The notes under the pieces: generated by a model
The model's database searches: none
The model's input: only the letters and a program-made list of their open reading frames with translations
What the model was told of the DNA's origin: nothing
Assembly: GCF_040681875.1 (NCBI RefSeq)
Contig: NZ_JBFAZP010000006.1
Coordinates: 496,001-560,000, forward strand
Direction: 5' to 3'
DNA: 64,000 nucleotides
Origin: Longispora sp040681875
GTDB lineage: Bacteria > Actinomycetota > Actinomycetes > Mycobacteriales > Micromonosporaceae
Program-made: the position numbers and the translations under genes
Shown here: piece after piece, positions 49,566 through 57,081 of the stretch
Position numbering within the stretch: the first letter of the stretch is position 1
Layout: every line of letters begins with the position of its first letter

Positions 49566-49766
49566 TCATTCGGGACGGTCGGCGCTCGCCGCCCAGCCAC
49601 GCTCCCCCAGCCGGCGGCCCAGACACGGCCAGGACTCGCCGCAGGCCCGGCACCTGCGGGGACGGGTGTCGGGCGGGGCGTCGAGGGCGGGTTCGTGCTG
49701 CCGGATCAGGTGCGCCGCGAGGCGCCGGAGCAGCTCGACGATTGGCGCGTTCTCGGGATCGGGCAT
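49566..49766 (-). CDS. Small CxxC-containing hypothetical protein
   Basis: A 66-residue protein that starts MPDPENAPIVELLRRLAAHL, a helical segment, and then has CRACGESWPC (C-x2-C and a third Cys), a possible small zinc site, in a basic carboxy half. No family recognised. It lies 46 bp upstream of metF in the same direction. A longer frame from 49922 passes through low-complexity sequence and is not favoured. Confidence 0.5.
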   Translation of the reverse strand: MPDPENAPIVELLRRLAAHLIRQHEPALDAPPDTRPRRCRACGESWPCLGRRLGERGWAASADRPE

Positions 49767-50025
49767 GGGTCGATGTAACCGGGGAACGGGGTGGGTGGGA
49801 GGAGCCGGGAACGGGGCTGGCCCACACTTCTTTTCCGGGCGGGCGGCCCCGGGGCACGGGCCGCCGGGCCGGGCTCGGGATTGCGGCGCGGGCCGGGTGG
49901 GCGCGACCCGGAGGCGCTCCACGCGGTAGGTCAGGCCGGGCGGGCGTCTCCCGGTGGTGGGTCAGGCCGGGGCCGGCGCCTCCCGGTGGTGGGTCAGGCC
50001 GGGGCGGGCGTCTCCCGGTGGCGGG
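49767..50025. repeat. Spacer with 32-bp tandem repeats behind the polyprenyl synthase
   Basis: Three head-to-tail units (49929-49958, 49959-49990, 49991-50022) share the core GGGTCAGGCCGGGGCGGGCG and then TCTCCCGGTGG; a fourth begins GGGTCAG at the synthase stop codon itself. No unique spacers separate them, so this is not CRISPR. The remaining upstream 160 bp is GC-rich with no gene. Confidence 0.7.
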
Positions 50026-51087
50026 TCAGCCCGCGCGGCGGGTCGCGGCGGTGATCAGGTCCGCGAGCACGGCCCGCGCCCCCGGCTCCACCGGCGCCCC
50101 GTCGAGGGCCTCGTGCGCGGCGGCGGTCAGTTCGGAGATCCGGGCCTCCACGGTCGCCAGCGCGCCGGTGGACACGATCACGTCCCGGAGCGCGGCCACC
50201 CCGGCGTCGTCGAGGTCCGGGTCGCCGAGCAGGGCGGTGACCAGGTCGCGCTGGGCGGGGGTGCCGGCGGCCATGGCGGCGGCCACCAGGTACGTCCGCT
50301 TGCCCTCGCGCAGGTCGTCGCCCGCGGGCTTGCCGGTGACGGCCGGGTCGCCGAACACGCCCAGTTCGTCGTCGCGGAGCTGGAACGCCTCGCCGAGCGG
50401 GAGCCCGTACGCGGAGTAGCTCTTGAGCAGGCCGTCGTCGGCCCCGGCCAGGGCGCCGCCCATCAGGATCGGGCGCTCGATGGTGTACTTCGCCGACTTG
50501 TACACCGCGATCTTGCTGGCCCGTTCGAGGCTGGTGTCCCGGGTGGCGACCGCGAGCACGTCCAGGTACTGGCCGGCCATCACCTCGGTGCGCATCTCGT
50601 CGAACACGGGCCGGGCCCGGGCCACCGCCACCGGATCCACGCCCGCGCCGTCGAACAGCTCGTCCGACCAGGCCAGGCACAGGTCCCCCAGCAGGATCGC
50701 CGCCGCCCGGCCGAACGCCTCGGAGTCACCGGCCCAGCCCTCGGCCGCGTGCCGGTCGGCGAACCGGCGGTGGATGGCGGGCAGGCCGCGCCGGGTGTCG
50801 GAGGCGTCCATCACGTCGTCGTGGATCAGGGCGCTGGCCTGCACGAGTTCGAGGCTCGACAGGCACCCGACGACCTCGTCGGCGTCCGTGCCGCCCGCGC
50901 CGGCGAAGCCCCAGTACGCGAAGGCGGGGCGCATCCGCTTGCCGCCGCCGAGCACGAACTCGGTGAGCGCGTCGGCGACCGGCAGCAGGGCGGAGTCGAT
51001 CGCGGAGAGCCGCTCGCGCTGGGCTGTCAGGAACGACTCCAACGCGGCGGTCACCCGGCGCTGCAGCGGCGCATGATCGTGATTCAC
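50026..51087 (-). CDS. Polyprenyl (geranylgeranyl-type) diphosphate synthase
   Basis: A 353-residue trans-prenyltransferase that condenses IPP with allylic diphosphates. The first Asp-rich motif is in SALIHDDVMDASDTRRG (about residues 88-104), the second in FQLRDDELGVFGDP (about 236-249, D-D-x-x-G form), and GGKRMRPAF is the IPP-site lysine/arginine segment. It resembles IdsA2/GGPP synthases that lie near metF in mycobacteria. The adjacent split lycopene cyclase suggests that GGPP could feed carotenoids as well as quinones; the exact chain length is not decidable here. Confidence 0.93.
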   Translation of the reverse strand: MNHDHAPLQRRVTAALESFLTAQRERLSAIDSALLPVADALTEFVLGGGKRMRPAFAYWGFAGAGGTDADEVVGCLSSLELVQASALIHDDVMDASDTRRGLPAIHRRFADRHAAEGWAGDSEAFGRAAAILLGDLCLAWSDELFDGAGVDPVAVARARPVFDEMRTEVMAGQYLDVLAVATRDTSLERASKIAVYKSAKYTIERPILMGGALAGADDGLLKSYSAYGLPLGEAFQLRDDELGVFGDPAVTGKPAGDDLREGKRTYLVAAAMAAGTPAQRDLVTALLGDPDLDDAGVAALRDVIVSTGALATVEARISELTAAAHEALDGAPVEPGARAVLADLITAATRRAG

Positions 51088-51238
51088 GGCCCCGACGGTA
51101 GTCGATCAGGGGGTGCTCCGGATGTTCGGGTTCCGCACTGGTGACCGGGGGCTCCCGGGCCGATTCGGCGGGGCCGGGGTCGAATCCGGCGGGGCCGGGC
51201 GCGGAGCCGGCGTAGGCGTGGCCAGCGCGGACCCTCCG

Positions 51239-51505
51239 TCAGCGCGGCCGGGTCCGAACCCTGCGTCGGCGGCGCCCGGCGGCCGAGGCCGCCCGCAGTT
51301 CCTCCTCCGACAGGCCGAGCAACGCCGCCAGCCCCCCGCGCCAGAACGGCCCGGGCAGCCGGCGGGACCGTTCCCACCGGGACACCTCGTGCCGGGTGAG
51401 GGTGGGCCGGCCGGTCAGGGTGTTGAGCTCGCGGGCGAGCCGGTGCTGGCTCCAGCCCCGGGCGCGGCGGCGGCGGTGCAGGAGTTCGGCCAGAGATTCG
51501 TACAT
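51239..51505 (-). CDS. Helix-turn-helix (XRE-like) protein
   Basis: An 88-residue protein with an XRE-type HTH: LAELLHRRRRARGWSQHRLA (helices 1-2) and LTRHEVSRWERSRRLPGP (recognition helix). A very basic tail follows (AGRRRRRVRTRPR). ATG at 51505 without a clear ribosome binding site. The 151-bp spacer to the polyprenyl synthase (51088-51238) contains short GGCGGGGCCGGG repeats only. The regulated gene is not known. Confidence 0.75.
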   Translation of the reverse strand: MYESLAELLHRRRRARGWSQHRLARELNTLTGRPTLTRHEVSRWERSRRLPGPFWRGGLAALLGLSEEELRAASAAGRRRRRVRTRPR

Positions 51506-51510
51506 GCGTT

Positions 51511-52062
51511 CTATATACCGGAGGGGTGTGACGTCCTCGCCAGGCCGCGCAGCCGGAAGCCGTAGAACACGAGGGACACGCCCCAGATGATCGACCAGAT
51601 CCCGAGGGTGACGGCGAGCGCGACCAGACCCTGACCGGGGCGGACCAGCAGCACGATGCCGAGGAGGACGAACAGCGCGCCGGACAGGTACAGCAGCCAC
51701 TCGCCGGTCACCTCCTTGCGGATCTGCCAGGCGGCGTACAGGTAGAGCAGTCCGATGATGATCGACCAGCTGGCGATGAAGACCAGCAGGACGAGCGCGG
51801 TGATCCCCGGCCAGAGGAAGGTGCCGATGCCGGCGAGCACCCCGGCGACGCCCATCAGGACGAGCAGCCAGCGGTGCTCGCCCCGGCCCGAGATGCCCAG
51901 CCAGCCGGCGGTGACCCCGTCGATCAGGGCGTAGACCCCCCAGACGAGTACCAGGGCGAGCACGGTGACCCCGGGCCAGGCGACGGCCAGGACGCCGAAC
52001 ACGACGGCGAGGACGCCCCGCAGGACGACGAGGCCCCAGTTTCTTGCCAGCAGCTCCAGCAT
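51511..52062 (-). CDS. DUF308 / HdeD family membrane protein
   Basis: A 183-residue protein with six membrane helices in three pairs, the HdeD layout: VLRGVLAVVFGVLAVAWPGV, WLLVLMGVAGVLAGIGTFLW, and LLYLSGALFVLLGIVLLVRP are the recurring G-rich first helices of each pair. HdeD protects E. coli against acid; in actinobacteria the family is uncharacterised. Its stop lies 5 nt before the HTH gene start, so the two may share a transcript. Confidence 0.88.
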   Translation of the reverse strand: MLELLARNWGLVVLRGVLAVVFGVLAVAWPGVTVLALVLVWGVYALIDGVTAGWLGISGRGEHRWLLVLMGVAGVLAGIGTFLWPGITALVLLVFIASWSIIIGLLYLYAAWQIRKEVTGEWLLYLSGALFVLLGIVLLVRPGQGLVALAVTLGIWSIIWGVSLVFYGFRLRGLARTSHPSGI

Positions 52063-52111
52063 GTACCGATGATCAATCGGACAGCGGGGGCGTGGGCGGT
52101 TATTCCGGAAG

Positions 52112-52612
52112 TCAGCGGAGAACCTGCTGGAAACTGCCATAATGGTCGGCCGTGTAGTACAGGTCCCCGCCGTCGCCCGTGATCAGGCGGCGCGCGCCCC
52201 GGTCACCCTCGCCGGGCGTCACGACCGTGTACTCGTGGTAGTAGCCGCCCGGCTTCTGCGGCAGCCGGCGCTCCCGGTTCTCGAAGATCACGCCGTCCTG
52301 CTTGTAGGGGAACGGCCCGCCCTGGTCGATCAGCGCGAGGGTGTTGCGGCCCTCGGCGGGCAGGTCCGCGACCTTGATCTTCTTGAGCCCGGAGTCGGGC
52401 GGCGCGGGCGTGGTGGCCCGCGGCTTCGTCGAGGTCGCCTGCGCGGCCGGTCCGGTGGTGGCCGCCGTGCCGCCGGTGGCTGTTGCCGTGGCCCGCGCGC
52501 CGTCCGGGGCGGGTTTCGGGTCCGCCGACAGCTTGCCGATCAGGAACACGGCCAGCACGGCCACGACGAGGACGGCCGCCGAGGCGAGCAGGCCCTTCTG
52601 CTTACTGTTCAC
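52112..52612 (-). CDS. Membrane-anchored guanyl-type ribonuclease (RNase Sa/barnase fold)
   Basis: A 166-residue protein with one amino-terminal helix (about 8-27) that is a signal anchor, a Thr/Ala/Pro-rich linker (about 32-75) and a microbial RNase domain (about 78-166). The catalytic set fits RNase Sa: Glu in YYHEYTVVTPG (about 127), Arg in DRGARRLITG (about 138-142) and His in YYTADHYGSFQ (about 157), with the right spacing. No barstar-like inhibitor is nearby. It overlaps crtYd by 11 bp. Likely acts outside the cell or at its surface. Confidence 0.88.
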   Translation of the reverse strand: MNSKQKGLLASAAVLVVAVLAVFLIGKLSADPKPAPDGARATATATGGTAATTGPAAQATSTKPRATTPAPPDSGLKKIKVADLPAEGRNTLALIDQGGPFPYKQDGVIFENRERRLPQKPGGYYHEYTVVTPGEGDRGARRLITGDGGDLYYTADHYGSFQQVLR

Positions 52613-52904
52613 TCTTACGCTTCCCCAGCCAGGTCCATACCGACAGTGTCGTCAGCACGAGGGCGAAACCGAACCCCAGGTCCTCGACCGGGGCGTGCGC
52701 GATCCGCCAGCCGGTGATCGCACGGGGATCATATTGGACGATGCCCCGGCCGGTGAGAATCCCGTTGGACAGAAGCTGGAAGAACACGATGATCGGGTAC
52801 GTCGCCCAGAATGTCCGCCCGAGCAGCAGCCTGGTCCGCAGTACCCGGAGATCGACGAGGACCGCGCACAGCAGCCCGAGGCCGACGGCGGCCGTGTAGG
52901 TCAT
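52602..52904 (-). CDS. crtYd: Lycopene cyclase subunit CrtYd
   Basis: A 100-residue membrane subunit with three helices (about 3-20, 31-50, 72-92), matching the CrtYd half of heterodimeric bacterial lycopene cyclases. The functional PxE(E/D) pattern is in ITGWRIAHAPVEDLGFGFAL (about 63-82). It needs CrtYc, whose gene precedes it with an ATGA overlap. In corynebacteria CrtYe/Yf and in others CrtYc/Yd cyclise C40 or C50 ends. No crtB, crtI or crtE was found in the window apart from the polyprenyl synthase. Confidence 0.85.
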   Translation of the reverse strand: MTYTAAVGLGLLCAVLVDLRVLRTRLLLGRTFWATYPIIVFFQLLSNGILTGRGIVQYDPRAITGWRIAHAPVEDLGFGFALVLTTLSVWTWLGKRKSEQ

Positions 52905-53212
52905 CGGGCCAGCACTTTCCGGACGGCTTCGAAACCGAGGATCGCGCACAGGGGTACGACCAGGAAGAACAGCAGTTCCTCCAGGGGCAACCGGCCGGGC
53001 AGGGTCACGCCGAGCACCTGGGCGGGGTCGTAGCGCCAGTGCCCGGCCGCGATGGCCGCCAGGTCCCAGCAGACGAAGACGGCCGCGACCGGCAGGACGG
53101 TGAGCGCGAGCCGCCGCCCCTGCCGGAGCACCCCGGTCCGGAGCACGGGCTCCAGCCAGATCGCGGCGGCCAGGCATCCGACCAGCACGAACAGGTACGA
53201 CAGGTGCCTCAA
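52901..53212 (-). CDS. crtYc: Lycopene cyclase subunit CrtYc
   Basis: A 103-residue membrane subunit with three helices (about 4-19, 34-52, 77-95). The P-x-E-E-x2-F motif is in LPLEELLFFLVVPLCAILGF (about 76-95). It starts at an unusual TTG (53212) that overlaps the Rv2175c stop (TTGA), with the next gene following by ATGA. The TTG start is inferred from the overlap and from family length. Together with CrtYd it would form beta-ionone rings on lycopene. Confidence 0.82.
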   Translation of the reverse strand: MRHLSYLFVLVGCLAAAIWLEPVLRTGVLRQGRRLALTVLPVAAVFVCWDLAAIAAGHWRYDPAQVLGVTLPGRLPLEELLFFLVVPLCAILGFEAVRKVLAR

Positions 53213-53550
53213 TAGCCCGCGGCCTGTGCCCGGCGCTTGACCTCGGTGGACCGGTGGCTCAGGGCGGCGGCCGGCGTCCCCTCCAGGTACTCGTCGGGGG
53301 TATAGAGCCACCTGAGTGCCTCTTCGTCGTTGTACCCAGCATCACGCAAGAGGTTCAAAACACCCGGGAGGTGCTTGATCGCGAGCGGGGTGGCGAGCAG
53401 CTCGCTCGGTACCCGCAGCACCCCGTCGCGGCGCACCGCGAGGATCTGTCCCTCCCGCAGCAGCTGCCGGACCTTGAGGATCGGCAGGTCGAGCCGTTCG
53501 GACACATCAGGCAGGGTCAGCCACTCGGCTGGCGAAATTTCCGTAGTCAC
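53209..53550 (-). CDS. Rv2175c family DNA-binding protein
   Basis: A 113-residue protein of the Rv2175c family, a winged-helix-like DNA-binding protein that in M. tuberculosis is phosphorylated by the kinase PknL. Segments SPAEWLTLPDVSERLDLPIL, VRQLLREGQILAVRRDG and VLRVPSELL match the fold, and DEALRWLYTPDEYLEGTPAA the tail. It is divergent from the PASTA kinase across one small gene, like the Rv2175c-pknL pair. The N-terminal Thr residues (MTTEISP) could be the phosphorylation site. Confidence 0.9.
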   Translation of the reverse strand: MTTEISPAEWLTLPDVSERLDLPILKVRQLLREGQILAVRRDGVLRVPSELLATPLAIKHLPGVLNLLRDAGYNDEEALRWLYTPDEYLEGTPAAALSHRSTEVKRRAQAAGY

Positions 53551-53614
53551 CCCACAAGACTAGGGCCTCCCCCGTTCCCGCCCCTCGGGTCGGCCTCTGG
53601 AAGGGAAATCGCAC

Positions 53615-54124
53615 ATGAACCTCCGTCGGGAAATCCGCGGAGTCCTACGCTCCGTCCGTTACGACCTGTTTCGTCGGGGCGCGGAGCCGGAGCACCCCAC
53701 CCACCGGGGCATCGTGCTCCTGGGCCTGTCGTTGCTGGTCCTCGCGGTGGCCGCCGGCTCGTACTTCACCGTGCTCGGCGTGGCGAAGGCCGTGCGGGGC
53801 GACACCGCCCTGGGGGCCGCCGCCGGCCGGGGCGGCACAGAGATCCAGGGGGGTACGGCCGACGGCGGGCCGGCCGGCTCCGAGCCCCGGCGGGTCACCT
53901 CGACCCCGCGCCGGCTGCCCACCCGGAGCCCGTCCGCGGAGCCGTCGGCCTCCGCCCGCCCCGAGGCGCCCAGGCCGACCCCGACCCGGTCCACGGCCGG
54001 GCCGACGCCCACCCCGGAGGGCAGCCCGACCCCGTCGCCGACGGCCAGTTCCTCGCCCAGTCCCACGCCCAGCGCGACGCCCACCGCGACGGTCGCGCCG
54101 ACCCCCACGAGTACCCACCACTGA
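53615..54124 (+). CDS. Small membrane protein with Ser/Thr/Pro-rich tail
   Basis: A 169-residue protein with a short basic cytosolic segment (MNLRREIRGVLRSVRYDLF), one membrane helix (about 33-53, IVLLGLSLLVLAVAAGSYF) and a long external Thr/Ser/Pro tail (about 85-169, with repeated SPTPSP/TPTP). The tail looks like a wall-spanning, possibly glycosylated stalk. A GGAAGGG site precedes the ATG. Co-directional with, and 55 nt before, the kinase gene. No family recognised. Confidence 0.65.
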   Translation: MNLRREIRGVLRSVRYDLFRRGAEPEHPTHRGIVLLGLSLLVLAVAAGSYFTVLGVAKAVRGDTALGAAAGRGGTEIQGGTADGGPAGSEPRRVTSTPRRLPTRSPSAEPSASARPEAPRPTPTRSTAGPTPTPEGSPTPSPTASSSPSPTPSATPTATVAPTPTSTHH

Positions 54125-54179
54125 GCGTCGTCGGGCCGGGTGGACCACGGGGGTGCGCCCGGCCCGTACACTCGCGGGC

Positions 54180-56018
54180 GTGGACACGACAGTCGCCGAC
54201 CCCCTGATCGGGGCGCTCCTGGACGAGCGGTACCGCATTCGCGGCCGAATCGCCCGGGGCGGCATGGCGACCGTGTACCACGCGATGGACGAGCGCCTGG
54301 AGCGCGAGATCGCAATCAAGATCATCCATCCGACGCACGCGGGCAAGCGGCAGTTCACCGACCGGTTCGAGCGCGAGGCGAAGATGATCGCCCGGCTCAC
54401 CCACCCCAACATCGTCGCGGTGTACGACGAGGGCAGCCACGACGGCCTGCCGTACCTGGTGATGGAGTACGTCCGTGGCCGCACCCTCCGCGACGTCCTC
54501 AACGACCGGGGCACCCTTCCCGGCGACGAGGCGCTGAACATCATGGCCGCCGTGCTCGCCGCCCTGGGCGCCGCGCACCGGGCCGGCCTGGTGCACCGCG
54601 ACGTCAAGCCCGAGAACGTGCTGATCGCCGACGACGGCCAGGTCAAGGTCGCCGACTTCGGGCTGGCCCGCGCCGTGGAGGCCAGCGGCGAGGAGAACAC
54701 CGCCAGCGGCCAACTGCTCGCCACCGTCGCCTACGTCGCCCCGGAACTCGTCTCCGAGGGGTTCGCGGACCCGCGCGCCGACGTCTACTCCGCCGGCATC
54801 ATGCTGTTCGAGCTGCTCACCGGCCGGGTGCCGTACGAGGGCGCCCAGGCCGTCGACGTCGCCTGGCAGCACGTGGAGCGCGACGTGCCCGCCCCGTCGC
54901 GGTTCGCCCCGGAGACCTCCGCCAGCCTCGACGAACTCGTCGCCCGCGCCACCCGGCGCGACCCGGGCGCGCGGCCCACCGACGCGGGGGCGATGCTCGC
55001 CGAGCTCGGCGCCGCCCGCGAGGATCTCGGCGCGCCCCGGCCCGCCGTCGCGCGGTACCACCCGGTCCCGCCGCCCGTGGCGCACACCACCGTCATCCCG
55101 CTCGCCGCCCGGCTGCCGATGGCCGCCCAGCGCGCGCTGCGCAAACCGCCGTTCGCCGTCATCGCGGCCGTCGTCGTGATCGGGGTGCTCGCGGCGCTGG
55201 GCGGCTGGTGGTTCGGCGCGGGCCGGTACACCGAGACCCCGGCACTGGTCAGCCTCGCCCAGGCGGACGCGCAGGCCAGGGCCGCGAAGGCCGGGTTCTC
55301 CCTGAAGGCCGTGGAGGGCTACAGCGAGACCGCCCCGGTCGGCACCGTCGTCTCCCAGCAGCCGAAGGCCACCGAGTCGATCCTGCGCGGCGGCACGATC
55401 GTCGTCACGGTCTCCAAGGGGCCCGAGCGGCACACGGTGCCCGCCGACCTCGTCGGGATGGACGGGGAGGACGCGCTCAAGGCCCTGAAGGCGCAGACGT
55501 TCCGGGTCACCCAGTCCCAGCAGTACAGCGCGACGGTCGCCGCCGGGAAGGTGGCCTCGGTCGACCCGCCGGCCGGCACGGTGCTGCCCGCCGGGGCGCC
55601 CGTCTCCCTCGCGATCAGCAAGGGGCCGCCGCCGATCACGGTACCCAGCGTGGTCGGCAAGAAGGTCGAGGACGCCAAGCGCGAACTGGAGAAGCTCGGG
55701 CTCGTCGTCGTGGTCAACGTCGTGAACAACGACACCGTGGCCAAGGACCGGGTGATCGGCCAGAACCCGGTCAGCGGCACCGGCGTGGAGACCAACGCGC
55801 AGGTCACGCTGAGCGTGAGCGCCGGCCCGCCGATGGTGGCGGTGCCCGACGTGGGCGGGCTGTCGTTCGAGGACGCGAAGAAGAAGCTGGAGTCGGTGGG
55901 GCTGGTCGCGGTCAGGGCCTTCAACTGGCCGGGCGGGCGCAACACGGTCTACACCCAGTCGCCGGGCGCGAACCAGCAGGTCGCGAAGGGTTCGTCGGTC
56001 TCCCTCTGGCTCTACTGA
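54180..56018 (+). CDS. Ser/Thr protein kinase with PASTA domains (PknL/PknB type)
   Basis: A 612-residue receptor kinase. The kinase domain (about 18-275) has GRIARGGMATVYHAMD, the catalytic HRDVKPENVLIADD, DFGLARA and YVAPELVS. A membrane helix follows near 328-345 (FAVIAAVVVIGVLAALGGWW), then four extracellular PASTA repeats (about 352-612; VPSVVGKKVEDAKRELEKLG is one). Such kinases sense muropeptides/lipid II and control growth and division. The Rv2175c neighbour is a known substrate of M. tuberculosis PknL, yet the PASTA array is PknB-like. GTG start at 54180. Confidence 0.95.
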   Translation: MDTTVADPLIGALLDERYRIRGRIARGGMATVYHAMDERLEREIAIKIIHPTHAGKRQFTDRFEREAKMIARLTHPNIVAVYDEGSHDGLPYLVMEYVRGRTLRDVLNDRGTLPGDEALNIMAAVLAALGAAHRAGLVHRDVKPENVLIADDGQVKVADFGLARAVEASGEENTASGQLLATVAYVAPELVSEGFADPRADVYSAGIMLFELLTGRVPYEGAQAVDVAWQHVERDVPAPSRFAPETSASLDELVARATRRDPGARPTDAGAMLAELGAAREDLGAPRPAVARYHPVPPPVAHTTVIPLAARLPMAAQRALRKPPFAVIAAVVVIGVLAALGGWWFGAGRYTETPALVSLAQADAQARAAKAGFSLKAVEGYSETAPVGTVVSQQPKATESILRGGTIVVTVSKGPERHTVPADLVGMDGEDALKALKAQTFRVTQSQQYSATVAAGKVASVDPPAGTVLPAGAPVSLAISKGPPPITVPSVVGKKVEDAKRELEKLGLVVVVNVVNNDTVAKDRVIGQNPVSGTGVETNAQVTLSVSAGPPMVAVPDVGGLSFEDAKKKLESVGLVAVRAFNWPGGRNTVYTQSPGANQQVAKGSSVSLWLY

Positions 56019-56119
56019 CCCGGCCACGCCCGTCGAGCCCGGGTGCGTGCCCGGCGCCGGGACCTGCGACTCCGGGGCCGTCGCAAGGCTCTGGTGAGCG
56101 ACCCACCCCGACGCGACCG

Positions 56120-56146
56120 GCCGGGAAGGCTCGAAGCCTCCCCGGC
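56120..56146. terminator. Hairpin between convergent kinase and secreted-protein genes
   Basis: GCCGGGAAGGCT (56120-56131) pairs with AGCCTCCCCGGC (56135-56146) at 11 of 12 positions around a CGA loop. It lies between two convergent genes (stops at 56018 and 56164) and probably ends both transcripts, without a T-run. Confidence 0.6.
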
Positions 56147-56163
56147 GACGGTCGGAGGGCGGG

Positions 56164-56649
56164 TCAGCAGCCGCAGGTGTAGTACAGGATGTCCCAGTGG
56201 TTGCCCTCGTCGGTGTAGAGGTTCCCCGACGGCGCCTTGTACTGGTATCCCCAGCCGGAGATGTACCCGACGTAGGTGTAGTGGTTCTTGACGTAGTTGG
56301 TCACGCAGGTGGTCTTGCCGACGTCGACCTTGTAGCCGTTCCAGTGGCTGTACGTGCCGCCGGAGTGCCCGGTCTCCGTACCCCCCGTGATGTTGATCGC
56401 GCAGCCGGTGATCGCCTTGAACGTCTTGATCCCGCTGACGGTGGACTGGTTGATCTGCTCGAACGACGTGCAGGTGGAGACGTTCCGGTTCGTGCAGCCC
56501 CCGCTGGAGGACCACGTGATGCCCGAGGCCGACAGCTGGCCGGCCGCCTGGGACTGGGTGAGTTTGGTGGCGGCGAAGGCCGGGGAGCCGAACCCGACCG
56601 TCACGGCCACCGCGACGGCAACAATCGTCAAAGCTCGATGTATCCGCAT
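56164..56649 (-). CDS. Secreted cysteine-rich protein, peptidase M15-like
   Basis: A 161-residue exported protein: signal peptide MRIHRALTIVAVAVAVTVGF with cleavage after AFA near residue 26. The mature part has six Cys (about 52, 60, 83, 115, 159, 161). Two patterns resemble the M15 D,D-peptidase zinc site: YSHWNGYKVDVG (H-x2-G-x3-D, about 102-109) and DEGNHWDILYY (E-x2-H, about 148-151). Length is short for M15, so this could be a minimal or divergent cell-wall hydrolase. Convergent with the kinase gene. Confidence 0.6.
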   Translation of the reverse strand: MRIHRALTIVAVAVAVTVGFGSPAFAATKLTQSQAAGQLSASGITWSSSGGCTNRNVSTCTSFEQINQSTVSGIKTFKAITGCAINITGGTETGHSGGTYSHWNGYKVDVGKTTCVTNYVKNHYTYVGYISGWGYQYKAPSGNLYTDEGNHWDILYYTCGC

Positions 56650-56781
56650 GTGCCGAACCGTAGGGCCCGGCAGGTAAAGGCCGAATCGGTCGAACGGTAA
56701 ACATCTGAACAGGACACGGCGCACATCGAGGGACGAACGTTCTCCCCCGAACGGTGGACCCACTCTGACCTGCGCGAACCC

Positions 56782-56832
56782 TTGACGGAGCCGCCCCCTT
56801 AGGGCATCCTTGCTTAGGCCAGGCTAAGCGAA
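56782..56832 (+). promoter_or_regulatory. bfd promoter with IdeR/DtxR-type iron box
   Basis: A -35 TTGACG (56782-56787) and a -10-like CATCCT (56805-56810) are 17 nt apart. TTAGGCCAGGCTAAGCGAA at 56814-56832 resembles the IdeR/DtxR consensus (TTAGG-N2-AGGCTAA). The box covers the expected transcription start, so iron-loaded IdeR could block or, as for mycobacterial bfr, activate; repression is simplest for bfd. Confidence 0.6.
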
Positions 56833-56843
56833 GGGGTGATCGC

Positions 56844-57029
56844 GTGTTCGTTTGCATCTGCGCGCGCGTCCGCGAGTGCGAGGTCCGCGACGCGATCCGC
56901 TTCGGCGCCCGGTGCGAGGAGAGCGTCGGCGACGCCTGCGGGGCCGGCACCGGCTGCGGTTCGTGCCTGGACCGGATCGCGGATCTGATCGGCGAGGAAA
57001 GCCCAGCATTGGCTACCCTAAGCGCGTAA
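56844..57029 (+). CDS. bfd: Bacterioferritin-associated ferredoxin
   Basis: A 61-residue Bfd-type [2Fe-2S] ferredoxin, which reduces the mineral core of bacterioferritin to release iron. The four ligand Cys are in VFVCICARV (C-x-C, residues 4 and 6) and TGCGSCLDRI (C-x2-C, residues 38 and 41), with an extra Cys near 32. It directly precedes bfr, its expected partner, with 52 bp between. The GTG start lies 11 nt after the iron box, and the mRNA is nearly leaderless. Confidence 0.93.
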   Translation: MFVCICARVRECEVRDAIRFGARCEESVGDACGAGTGCGSCLDRIADLIGEESPALATLSA

Positions 57030-57045
57030 TTGCATACCCTTAGCG
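57014..57045. promoter_or_regulatory. Spaced half-site pair between bfd and bfr
   Basis: TACCCTAAGCG (57014-57024) and TACCCTTAGCG (57035-57045) are near-identical direct repeats 21 bp apart, two helical turns. They lie at the 3' end of bfd and before bfr and recall half an iron box (CCTAA). They may bind a dimeric regulator such as IdeR to give bfr separate control. Confidence 0.4.
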
Positions 57046-57081
57046 ACTGACCCGGACACCGGTGCCTTTATCCTGCTGATC

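Noticed and set aside
49929..50025. 32-bp repeats resembling a CRISPR array
   Set aside because: The units abut one another without unique spacers, differ from each other, and no cas gene is present.
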